NCBI GenBank assembly: GCA_945868195.1
Contig: CAMBLP010000132.1
Span: 1 to 5,839 of the forward strand
Length of the DNA stretch: 5,839 nt
Origin: Bordetella parapertussis
GTDB lineage: Bacteria > Pseudomonadota > Gammaproteobacteria > Burkholderiales > Burkholderiaceae_B
Direction of reading: 5' to 3'
A model generated the notes under the pieces. The model saw nothing but the letters and a program-made list of their open reading frames with translations, was not told where the DNA came from and made no database searches. Positions 1 to 5,839 of this stretch are shown one piece after another. The translations under genes were made by a program, and so were the position numbers. Position 1 is the stretch's first letter; the number at the start of each line of letters is the position of its first letter.

Positions 1-252
1 AGTGATTTTGCCGAGCTCAGCGCTAGGCACTTGACCCGCCTTGTCGCGGGGCATGCCTTGTAGCGCGTAGGTAGAGAAAAGCTCGTCAAAAAGCCAACTC
101 TGACGAACGGCCGTCGCTTGTCCTTGACTATTAAAGACAAGTTCTATCGCGCCTTCAATCCAAATGTGAGGATGTGCAAGCGCAGCGGGGATCATCAGAC
201 ATTGGGCGATGACGAGTGCACACCCTGCATATATTTTTTTCAACATGATCAT
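1..252 (-). CDS. DUF1007 family exported protein, N-terminal part (runs off left edge)
   Basis: The reverse strand reads open for 84 codons from the ATG at 252 to the window edge. The protein starts MIMLKKIYAG, has a hydrophobic stretch to about residue 25, and has a likely signal-peptidase site ALA|HPHIW after residue 26. The mature start HPHIWIE, then a predicted strand ELVFNSQGQ and the block VRQSWLFDELFSTYALQG (about 49-66), is the pattern I know from DUF1007 (COG3683), periplasmic proteins often encoded beside nickel/cobalt exporters or transporters. The His-rich mature N-terminus would suit metal binding, but that is inference. The ATG at 252 overlaps the MmgE/PrpD stop by 4 bp (ATGA); a second in-frame ATG at 246 is an alternative start. 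Neither has a good Shine-Dalgarno sequence, so translation probably depends on coupling to the upstream gene. The C-terminus lies outside the window. Confidence 0.85.
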   Translation of the reverse strand, partial: MIMLKKIYAGCALVIAQCLMIPAALAHPHIWIEGAIELVFNSQGQATAVRQSWLFDELFSTYALQGMPRDKAGQVPSAELGKIT

Positions 253-1652
253 TTGATGAGTTTGGCCGCTAATAAGCTAAAAAGTTCCGAGGTATCTGTG
301 GTCGTCTCAAGTTGCTCGATCAGCGCAATCACGCGCTCGATATCTCGACTCACCAAGCATGGGGCGACGACATGTCGGAATTTGTACACCACTTCTTCGT
401 GCGAGAGGGGATTTTCAGGACTGCCGCGACGATTCAAGATTTCGTGTTTGAATTGACGTCCATCGTGGGTCGTGATCCTCACTCGGGCCGCATGTCGAAA
501 AGCCGGACCCATCGCCTCGATCTCAGGATCAATACGCGCATGGATGCGTTTGATGAAATCCATGATCTTTGGATCTGCCAATCTGTCCTCGGCATATTGG
601 GAAACAAAGGCCATGCCATCAAAGCCAATCACAGCTATGCCGTAAAACAAATTCATCTGCGCCGCAGTCACGCCTTGCGCTTTGTATTCCCATGCGCAAT
701 GTGTGTAGGTCATCGGACTCATTCCGATATCGACCTCGGACACCTGATCGGGTGTCAAACCGTGCTCGCGCAACAAGTGCGCAAACGCATCAAGTGCGGA
801 ATGGATACTGGTCACGCAGGCATGGGGTTTATAGCCCACCTTGGCGGTCTCCCACACCCGACCCAGATCTTCGGTGAGCCTGACTGCGTTGGGGGTATTG
901 GAATAGGAGCTTAAGTAGCCGCCATAACCTGCCTCCAACACGTCGGTGATCCCTGTAAAGTCTCGTTTAGCCAAGAAGGCAGAATAGACGCCGCTTTGCG
1001 CTGCACGACCAGAGTGGAAACGCTTGACCATCGCGCCCTCTTGCGCGGCCATCAACCCTCCTGCCTGTGAGCCCACGATACCAAGCGCATGCTGCATGCG
1101 CTTCGCATCGAGTTCAAGCATTTTTCCAGCGCTTGCGGCAGCGACAAAAACACCTGAAGCACCCTGGGGATGAAAACCGCGAAAAAACAAACCCATGGTC
1201 GCCGCGTTACCGACGCGGGTGCCGATTTCATAGCCGGTTGTCATTGCGGTCAAGAGTTTTTGACCCGTCTTGCAGCCCATCTGCTCAGCTAAGGCCACCA
1301 CGACCGGGGTAGCGATCGAACCTGCATGGACAATCGACTCCTTGTGGATGTCGTCCAACTCAAAGGCATGGCCTGCTGTGGCATTGACCAAGACAGCGCC
1401 TGCGACAGAAGTCTTGATGCCCGTGCCAAAAATAGACGCCACTGGGCGGGCGCCCTCCTCCTCGACCATCGCCTGAACATGCTGGGTCCAGGGCAATGTT
1501 GCACCGAATAAACAGCAACCCACGCTATCCAGAAAACTGGTTTTCATCCGCTGAATCACCTCAACAGGAATATCGGCGTATTCGATGGAGGTAGCGAACT
1601 CGGCCAGGGCTTGAGTGGCGCCCGGCAACAGGGAGGCGGGATGATTTTCCAT
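249..1652 (-). CDS. MmgE/PrpD family dehydratase/decarboxylase
   Basis: This intact 467-residue protein matches the usual family length of about 450-500. The family includes 2-methylcitrate dehydratase (PrpD), cis-aconitate decarboxylase and iminodisuccinate epimerase, all cytoplasmic enzymes acting on di- or tricarboxylates. Recognisable blocks are LDSVGCCLFGA (41-51), GHAFELDDIHKESIVHAGS (94-112, with D100, D101, H103 and H109 lining the expected active site), FHPQG (160-164), MVKRFHSGRAA (208-218, with K210), VGYKPHACV (272-280, with K275 and H277), MNLFYGIA (333-340, with Y337), and RRGSPENPLSHEE near 408-420. The active-site-type residues all look present. The exact reaction cannot be read from sequence. 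The ATG at 1652 has only a weak, distant purine tract (AAGAGAAG, about 17 nt upstream). The gene is first in a minus-strand pair with the DUF1007 gene and is transcribed divergently from the LysR gene, its likely regulator. A PrpB-like lyase lies in the opposite arm. Confidence 0.93.
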   Translation of the reverse strand: MENHPASLLPGATQALAEFATSIEYADIPVEVIQRMKTSFLDSVGCCLFGATLPWTQHVQAMVEEEGARPVASIFGTGIKTSVAGAVLVNATAGHAFELDDIHKESIVHAGSIATPVVVALAEQMGCKTGQKLLTAMTTGYEIGTRVGNAATMGLFFRGFHPQGASGVFVAAASAGKMLELDAKRMQHALGIVGSQAGGLMAAQEGAMVKRFHSGRAAQSGVYSAFLAKRDFTGITDVLEAGYGGYLSSYSNTPNAVRLTEDLGRVWETAKVGYKPHACVTSIHSALDAFAHLLREHGLTPDQVSEVDIGMSPMTYTHCAWEYKAQGVTAAQMNLFYGIAVIGFDGMAFVSQYAEDRLADPKIMDFIKRIHARIDPEIEAMGPAFRHAARVRITTHDGRQFKHEILNRRGSPENPLSHEEVVYKFRHVVAPCLVSRDIERVIALIEQLETTTDTSELFSLLAAKLIK

Positions 1653-1688
1653 AGTTTTATCTGTTTGCTTCTCTTAGTAGAAGTCCCG

Positions 1689-1717
1689 ATGCTAACGACT
1701 GAAGTTTCTCGGGTCAA
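1689..1717 (-). promoter_or_regulatory. Predicted sigma70-type promoter of the MmgE/PrpD-DUF1007 pair
   Basis: On the minus strand a -35 box TTGACC (1717-1712) and a -10 box TAGCAT (1694-1689) are separated by exactly 17 bp. The -35 matches consensus at 5 of 6 positions and the -10 at 4 of 6. Transcription would start near 1682, giving a leader of about 30 nt before the ATG at 1652. A LysR-type dyad lies about 66 bp upstream of that start, and the imperfect -10 suits an activator-dependent promoter. No equally good promoter is visible on the plus strand for the LysR gene; the best candidate is a weak -10 TATTAC at 1736-1741 without a convincing -35, and it abuts the dyad. Confidence 0.5.
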
Positions 1718-1741
1718 TTCGCTAAAAAAAATGACTATTAC

Positions 1742-1754
1742 TGAATTTGATTCA
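1742..1754. promoter_or_regulatory. Candidate LysR-type operator (T-N11-A dyad)
   Basis: The 13-bp site TGAATTTGATTCA is a perfect inverted repeat (TGAAT, 3-bp centre, ATTCA) and fits the T-N11-A rule for LysR-family recognition sites. Its centre (1748) is about 66 bp upstream of the predicted MmgE/PrpD transcription start and 23 bp upstream of the LysR ATG. Binding there could activate the leftward promoter and repress the LysR gene itself, the classic divergent LysR layout. Site, spacing and dyad are visible; binding by this regulator is inferred. Confidence 0.5.
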
Positions 1755-1770
1755 TGAGTACACTCCCGCC

Positions 1771-2694
1771 ATGCGAAACCTCAATGCTCTACTCGTTTTT
1801 GTCAAAGTTGCTGAGACACGCAGCTTTACGCTGGCGGCGCAACGACTTGGTCTGACTTCGTCGGCGATCAGCAAATCCATTGCCCGTCTTGAGCAAGAAC
1901 TGGGCGTCAAACTTCTCACCCGTTCTACGCGACTGGTCAGCTTGACGGGAGAAGGGGCAAGTTTTTTTGAACGTTGCAGACAGATTCTGACGGAAATCGA
2001 AGATGCTGAGACAGCTGTGACCGCTGCCACGGCGACACCCAAAGGCCGCTTACGGCTTCAGATGCCTGTTGGATTCGGTCGTCGCGTGATCGTACCCAAA
2101 ATGTGGGAGTTCACACAGCGCTTCCCTGAGCTCAGTGTTGACATTGAATTGAGTGATCGGCTCGTGGATTTGACCTACGAGGCGGTCGATGCCGTTGTCC
2201 ATATTGGTCCTGTGACAGACGATCGGGTGGTCTCGCACAGGCTCTGTAATCTTAGTTTTGCAGCCTATGCTTCCCCAGAATATTTAGCCAGAAACGGGAC
2301 CCCTCAATCACCCGATGAACTCGATCAGCATCAGTGCTTGGCCTATCTTTTACCGTTGACCGGCGATCATCGTGAATGGCGATTTACAAAAAACGGTCAA
2401 GACTATTCTAGAGTGGTATCGGGTGCCCTCAATATCAACAACGCTGAATCGCTGATCGAGGCCGCGGTTGCTGGCGCAGGTATTGTGATGGTGAGCGACT
2501 TTATCGCGGGCAATGCGATGCGCTCAGGAAAAATCCAACGCATCCTGTCCGACTATGTTGTCGCAGGTCCTGAAGTGTCCGTCCTTCACCTGCCGCGTAG
2601 TACGTTGGCGGCAAAAGTAAGAGTGCTCGTCGACTATCTAAAAAATATCATCGAGGATATTGACCCAGAAGCCCTCAGCCAAACAGAGCATTGA
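1771..2694 (+). CDS. LysR-type transcriptional regulator (CrgA-like)
   Basis: This 307-residue protein has typical LysR length and layout. A winged helix-turn-helix occupies about residues 4-60, with the helix-turn-helix around 21-40 (AAQRLGLTSSAISKSIARLE). A linker helix (about 60-88) and a two-lobed periplasmic-binding-protein-type effector domain (about 90-295) follow. The segment PKGRLRLQMPVGFGRR and the HREWRF block resemble the CrgA-like group. I chose the ATG at 1771 because MRNLNALLVFVKVAE is the normal start of this group. An in-frame TTG at 1747 would add eight residues but would place the start inside the operator-like dyad. The Shine-Dalgarno sequence is weak. The gene is divergent from MmgE/PrpD and 64 bp upstream of the solute-binding-protein gene, so it probably controls one or both arms in response to a substrate or intermediate. 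The ligand is unknown. Confidence 0.93.
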   Translation: MRNLNALLVFVKVAETRSFTLAAQRLGLTSSAISKSIARLEQELGVKLLTRSTRLVSLTGEGASFFERCRQILTEIEDAETAVTAATATPKGRLRLQMPVGFGRRVIVPKMWEFTQRFPELSVDIELSDRLVDLTYEAVDAVVHIGPVTDDRVVSHRLCNLSFAAYASPEYLARNGTPQSPDELDQHQCLAYLLPLTGDHREWRFTKNGQDYSRVVSGALNINNAESLIEAAVAGAGIVMVSDFIAGNAMRSGKIQRILSDYVVAGPEVSVLHLPRSTLAAKVRVLVDYLKNIIEDIDPEALSQTEH

Positions 2695-2758
2695 ATTAAA
2701 GCAATACAACTAAATACGAAAAGCGATCAGATTCATCTATCAAAGAGACACTGTGCCC

Positions 2759-3481
2759 ATGACAAATCCCTCGTCCATTTCACAAGCAAAGTCTGTACCC
2801 TGCCTCAATATTCTGTCGACCATGGCCTTGCGTAATGCATTGAAAGAACTCCTCCCTGCTTTTACTGCGGCCTCCGGGGTCCAGATCAAGATTGAGTATG
2901 GTGCAACGGCTCACCTTGGCGAGCGGATTCGAGCCGGGGCCCGCGGGGATCTGCTCCTTGCAGTCGCGGGTTCGATTGACGACCTGACACGCGAAGGCAT
3001 ACTCAAGACAGGAAGTCGAGTAGATCTAGTGAGTTCAGATGTTGCGATGGCCGTTGGACTGTCCGCTCCCGTTCCCGATATTTCCACCCAAGAAGCCTTT
3101 GTCGCCACGCTCAAAGCGGCACGCTCTATTACTTTTTCCAAGCAAGGTGCGAGCGGTATGTATTTCGCCAGCCTGATCAAGCGCCTTGGACTCGATGAAG
3201 AAGTGCGCGCCAAAGCCGTCGTGCTTGCAGAAGGTCTCACGGGCGAGCTCGTGGCAAAGGGCGAGGTCGAGCTCGCCGTGCAGCAGATGAGCGAGCTCAT
3301 GCAAGTATCGGGCATCAATATTTTTGCCAAACTCCCGCCGGCTGTACAGCAATCCACCGTGTTTTCTACAGGTATTTTCCAAGAAACTGCGCAGACGGCT
3401 GCCATACAGTCGTTAGTGGCATTTCTGCAAACCCGCGACGCCATGCGCGCTTTTAAGCAACAAGGACTGGATCCCGTATGA
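2759..3481 (+). CDS. ModA-like solute-binding protein lacking a signal peptide
   Basis: The 240-residue protein resembles the molybdate-binding ModA / PBP2 family of ABC-transporter binding proteins. Matching parts are LNILSTMALRNALKELLPAF (16-35), a YGATAHLGERIRAGARGDLL block (47-66, with the family's conserved Asp at D64), FSKQGASGMYF (126-136) and KGEVELAVQQMSEL (167-180). Family members normally have a Sec signal peptide, but the N-terminus here (MTNPSSISQAKSVP) is polar. The frame is closed upstream by TAA at 2711-2713, and the short readable stretch between has no hydrophobic core, so no signal peptide is hidden by start choice. A GTG at 2753 is an alternative start; AAAGAGA at 2742-2748 could serve either. 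No permease or ATPase gene is in view. The stop overlaps the amidase start by 4 bp. The upstream 64-bp gap shows no convincing promoter or terminator, so read-through from the LysR gene is possible. Ligand and role are unknown; oxyanion or carboxylate sensing or binding in the cytoplasm is speculation. Confidence 0.82.
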   Translation: MTNPSSISQAKSVPCLNILSTMALRNALKELLPAFTAASGVQIKIEYGATAHLGERIRAGARGDLLLAVAGSIDDLTREGILKTGSRVDLVSSDVAMAVGLSAPVPDISTQEAFVATLKAARSITFSKQGASGMYFASLIKRLGLDEEVRAKAVVLAEGLTGELVAKGEVELAVQQMSELMQVSGINIFAKLPPAVQQSTVFSTGIFQETAQTAAIQSLVAFLQTRDAMRAFKQQGLDPV

Positions 3482-5109
3482 AAAACGATTTGCATTTCCT
3501 CACGATTGCCGAGGCAGGACGACAGATCAAAGCTAAAAAGCTTTCTCCTGTTGAGTATGTCGATCATCTGAGCGCGCGGGTCGAGTCGCTGGATGATCAA
3601 CTCAGTGCCTTTATCACGCCAACGTTCGGACTGGCGCGTTTGCAAGCCAAGGCGGCAGAAAGTGAAATCATGGCCGGACGTTATCTGGGCCCCATGCATG
3701 GCATTCCGTTTGGGGCCAAAGACATCTACGAAACGGCAGGCATTTTGACCACAGGCGGTTCGCGGATTGGTCAAAAGCACGTGCCGACCAATGACTGCGC
3801 TGTGGTGGCAAAACTATATGAAGCCGGCGCAGTGTTGCTCGGCAAACTTAATACGCACGAGTTCGCGCACGGCGGTCCTTCGTTGGATCTGCCTTGGCCT
3901 CCTGTACGCAACCCTTGGGACCTCTCACGCTTTAGTGGCGGCTCTTCCAGTGGTTCGGGTGCAGCTGTTGCCGCGGGTTTGGTGGGCGCAGCACTTGGCA
4001 CCGATACGGGAGGATCGATCAGAGGTCCGGCCTCTCTGTGCGGCATCGCAGGGTTTATGCCAAGCTCAGGCTTGGTGAGTCGCGTCGGCGTGATGCCTAA
4101 CTCTTTTACGCTCGATCACTGCGGTCCGATGGCCTGGACTGTCGAGGACTGCGCCCTGATGCTGCAAGCGATCGCCGGACATGATCCCGCCGATGGCAAT
4201 AGTTTTGAACAGCCTATCCCAAACTATGCGGCGAGTCTGGGTCAAGATCTCAAAGGCTTGCGCGTAGGTGTGTTGCGCTACGTTTGGGAAGAGGACCTTG
4301 TCGCCAACGAGGAGCATCGCCAGGCGCTCGAACAAGCGGTTGAGACGTTCAAGAAACTCGGCGCCTCCGTGCAAGATTGTCGCTTGCGTCCCATGCAAGA
4401 CTACATGGACGTCAAAGTCGTCTTGGCGGAGACAGAAATATTTGGCGTGCAACAACAGGGACTGACCGAACGTCCGCATGATTATGGACGTGACTTTCTG
4501 ACGCGTATTTTGCCGGCGGTGATGTTTCAATCGCTGGACTTTCTCGCCGCGACCCGCGAGCACAAGCGCATGATCGAGGAAATGAAACCCATTTATGAAA
4601 AGTTTGATCTTCTTTTAATGCCAGGCTTTGGTCCTGCCCAGCCGATCACGTCACATCGCCCAATCACTTTTTGGCGCAAACCTAATGCGCAAGTACTCGC
4701 CAACATTACAGGCGGTCCTGCGGTCTCTGTCAGCTGTGGTTTTAACGCAGCGGGTCTACCGATGGGTCTGCAAATTGTGGGCGCGCCTCAAGCCGATGCG
4801 CTTGTATTGAAAGCGGGACATGCTTTTGAGCAAGCGATTGGATTACGCGACAAGCGCCCCACACTCACGCCGGGTCAAACCCCACCCACGCTCGTGGCGC
4901 CAGATCTGACACCCGACACCTCGCATTGCGATGCTCAAACACGTGCGTTTGCTGCGCGCATGGCAAGCAATGCAGGACTCAAGCTCGATGACGCTTTGAT
5001 GGACGTGCTCTGCGAAGCCGCGCCTTATGCGCTGGAGATGACAAGTCGTTTGCGCAAGAGCCGAAACTGGTTCGATGAGCCTGCCAACGTTTTTCGCGCT
5101 GGCCAATAA
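3478..5109 (+). CDS. Amidase-signature hydrolase with C-terminal AtzG/DUF4089-like extension
   Basis: This 543-residue protein carries the complete Ser-cisSer-Lys triad of amidase-signature enzymes: K81 in FGAKDIYETAG, cis-Ser S156 in FSGGSSSGSGAA, and nucleophile S180 in GTDTGGSIRGPASLCG. The S156-S180 spacing of 24 equals that of FAAH (S217/S241). It hydrolyses an amide or related C-N bond in the cytoplasm; the substrate cannot be read from sequence. The catalytic domain ends near residue 460 (GLPMGLQIVGAP at 426-437 is the usual late motif). After a Pro/Thr-rich linker (about 461-482), residues 485-543 resemble the small helical AtzG/DUF4089 (GatC-like) subunit: a LKLDDALMDVL helix, an alanine-rich helix, and a terminal DEPANVFRA. 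I infer a fusion; members without it are usually 450-500 residues. The start overlaps the preceding stop (ATGA), with AAGGA at 3462-3466 as a somewhat distant Shine-Dalgarno sequence. It is probably co-transcribed with the lyase gene 20 bp downstream. Confidence 0.93.
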   Translation: MKNDLHFLTIAEAGRQIKAKKLSPVEYVDHLSARVESLDDQLSAFITPTFGLARLQAKAAESEIMAGRYLGPMHGIPFGAKDIYETAGILTTGGSRIGQKHVPTNDCAVVAKLYEAGAVLLGKLNTHEFAHGGPSLDLPWPPVRNPWDLSRFSGGSSSGSGAAVAAGLVGAALGTDTGGSIRGPASLCGIAGFMPSSGLVSRVGVMPNSFTLDHCGPMAWTVEDCALMLQAIAGHDPADGNSFEQPIPNYAASLGQDLKGLRVGVLRYVWEEDLVANEEHRQALEQAVETFKKLGASVQDCRLRPMQDYMDVKVVLAETEIFGVQQQGLTERPHDYGRDFLTRILPAVMFQSLDFLAATREHKRMIEEMKPIYEKFDLLLMPGFGPAQPITSHRPITFWRKPNAQVLANITGGPAVSVSCGFNAAGLPMGLQIVGAPQADALVLKAGHAFEQAIGLRDKRPTLTPGQTPPTLVAPDLTPDTSHCDAQTRAFAARMASNAGLKLDDALMDVLCEAAPYALEMTSRLRKSRNWFDEPANVFRAGQ

Positions 5110-5117
5110 TCAATCAC

Positions 5118-5122
5118 AGGAA
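5118..5122 (+). promoter_or_regulatory. Ribosome binding site of the lyase gene
   Basis: AGGAA lies 7 nt before the ATG at 5130. It is the clearest Shine-Dalgarno sequence in the window and supports that start. It sits in the 20-bp gap after the amidase stop, so the lyase is independently initiated on a shared transcript. Confidence 0.75.
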
Positions 5123-5129
5123 ACTCACG

Positions 5130-5839
5130 ATGCAACCTTTAAAAGTCAGACTTGCGCGCCCGGAAATTTTGCTCGCACCTGGTGTGTATGATGCCCTCTC
5201 GGCCGCGCTCGCCGAAGAAGCGGGCTTTGAGGCCCTCTACCTTTCCGGTGCTTCGATCGCCTACACCGCACTCGGGCGTTCGGATATTGGACTGACCACG
5301 TTCACAGAGGTCAACGAACGCATTGCGCAGCTGAGGGATCGTGTTCAAGTGCCGCTTATCGTGGATGCCGATACGGGTTTTGGCAATGCGTTAAACACAG
5401 AGCGCACGGTCCGGGGCTTTGAACGCAGCGGTGCCAATATCATCCAGCTTGAAGATCAGTCCTTTCCAAAGCGGTGTGGCCACCTCGAGGGCAAGTCCCT
5501 GGTTTCTACAATCGAGATGGTGGGGAAAATCCATGCAGCAACGGCTTCGCGTCACTCAGAAGACACACTGATCATGGCGCGCACGGATGCTGTCGCAGTC
5601 GAAGGATTTGAAGCGGCTCTTGAGCGTGCAGAACACTACCTAGAGGCAGGGGCCGATATTTTGTTTATCGAGGCTGTCCGCAGCGATGAACAGATGCAAA
5701 TCGTCAACAAACGTTTTGCAGGACGCGCACCCTTGCTCGCCAATATGGTCGAAGGCGGCAAGACACCGGTCAAATCCGCCGAGGAGCTCCAGTCACTGGG
5801 ATACTCGATCGCGATTTTTCCAGGCGGTACTGTGCGTGC
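5130..5839 (+). CDS. Isocitrate lyase/PEP mutase superfamily C-C lyase, partial (runs off right edge)
   Basis: The frame is open for 236 codons from the ATG at 5130 to the window edge; family members are about 280-300 residues, so most of the protein is present. Metal- and substrate-binding blocks are in order: LAPGVYDALSA (15-25), YLSGASIAYTALGRSDIGLT (37-56), VDADTGFGN (78-86, with Mg ligands D79 and D81), LEDQ (107-110), PKRCGH (113-118, with the catalytic Cys C116), MARTDA (149-154), FIEA (179-182) and ANMVEGGKTP (204-213). The Cys in KRCGH is typical of C-C lyases such as 2-methylisocitrate lyase (PrpB) and isocitrate lyase, and is absent from PEP mutase. The SGAS and ANMVEGGKTP blocks are closer to the 2,3-dimethylmalate lyase / oxaloacetate hydrolase branch. 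It probably cleaves a 2-hydroxy di- or tricarboxylate to a 2-oxo acid or similar plus a second acid. It lies 20 bp after the amidase gene. Confidence 0.92.
   Translation, partial: MQPLKVRLARPEILLAPGVYDALSAALAEEAGFEALYLSGASIAYTALGRSDIGLTTFTEVNERIAQLRDRVQVPLIVDADTGFGNALNTERTVRGFERSGANIIQLEDQSFPKRCGHLEGKSLVSTIEMVGKIHAATASRHSEDTLIMARTDAVAVEGFEAALERAEHYLEAGADILFIEAVRSDEQMQIVNKRFAGRAPLLANMVEGGKTPVKSAEELQSLGYSIAIFPGGTVR

Noticed and set aside
118..456. 112-codon plus-strand open frame at the left edge
   Set aside because: It overlaps the DUF1007 start and the MmgE/PrpD C-terminus on the other strand, and its product is low-complexity Ser/Cys/Arg-rich, typical of a shadow frame.
312..914. 200-codon plus-strand open frame opposite the MmgE/PrpD gene
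   Set aside because: It is antisense to a clearly conserved gene with all family motifs. Its translation is rich in His, Arg and Cys and resembles no family, and no ribosome binding site supports it.
1723..1731. Run of nine A in the divergent intergenic region as a terminator tract
   Set aside because: There is no stem-loop next to it in either orientation, and it lies upstream of both genes. It is more likely a bendable A-tract near the regulator site.
1747..1770. TTG start for the LysR gene adding eight residues
   Set aside because: The family start is normally MRNLNALLVFV or similar, which the ATG at 1771 gives. The TTG would lie inside the T-N11-A dyad and has no Shine-Dalgarno sequence.
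2695..2758. Terminator or strong promoter between the LysR and binding-protein genes
   Set aside because: I see no GC-rich hairpin followed by a T run, and the TTGAAT at 2691-2696 has no good -10 box at 16-18 bp. The arrangement is compatible with read-through.
3245..3298. GAGCTC three times at exact 24-bp intervals (3245, 3269, 3293)
   Set aside because: These hexamers encode the EL pairs of GELVAKGEVELAVQQMSEL, a conserved block of the binding-protein family. The regular spacing is explained by the protein, and the sequence between the hexamers is not repeated.
2911..3780. 289-codon minus-strand open frame spanning the binding-protein and amidase genes
   Set aside because: It crosses the junction of two well-supported genes, and its composition is Ser/Arg/Thr/Cys-rich without family resemblance. 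It looks like an antisense shadow of GC-biased codons.
4066..4563. 165-codon minus-strand open frame inside the amidase gene
   Set aside because: It lies entirely within the amidase coding region and has no recognisable motifs; a shadow frame.

Overview
The window is chromosomal-type bacterial DNA with moderate GC (by eye, a little over half). Codon use and gene content resemble a betaproteobacterium of the order Burkholderiales, probably near Alcaligenaceae. That placement comes from family resemblance and is not proven. I see no mobile element, CRISPR array, rRNA or tRNA, and all six genes appear intact apart from truncation by the window edges.

Left arm (1-1652, minus strand): an MmgE/PrpD-family dehydratase/decarboxylase gene is followed by the start of a DUF1007 gene for an exported protein. 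The two overlap by 4 bp (ATGA) and look translationally coupled. The DUF1007 gene runs off the left edge.

Centre (1653-1770): a 118-bp divergent intergenic region. It holds a sigma70-like promoter for the minus-strand pair and a perfect 13-bp T-N11-A dyad centred about 66 bp upstream of the predicted transcription start. That is the textbook position for a LysR-type regulator site.

Right arm (1771-5839, plus strand): a CrgA-like LysR regulator, then a ModA-like solute-binding protein with no signal peptide, then an amidase-signature hydrolase overlapping it by 4 bp (ATGA). The amidase has a C-terminal extension resembling the small AtzG/DUF4089 (GatC-like) subunit. After 20 bp comes the start of an isocitrate lyase/PEP-mutase-superfamily gene with the KRCGH motif of 2-methylisocitrate lyase, which runs off the right edge.

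Taken together this looks like a LysR-controlled catabolic cluster. An amidase would release a carboxylic acid from an amide. An MmgE/PrpD enzyme would dehydrate (or decarboxylate) a branched di- or tricarboxylate. A Cys-containing ICL-fold lyase would cleave the C-C bond, as PrpD and PrpB do in the 2-methylcitrate cycle. The substrate is unknown and the pathway is inference. The least ordinary elements are the apparently cytoplasmic ModA-like protein tied to the amidase, and the amidase's apparent fused small-subunit domain.
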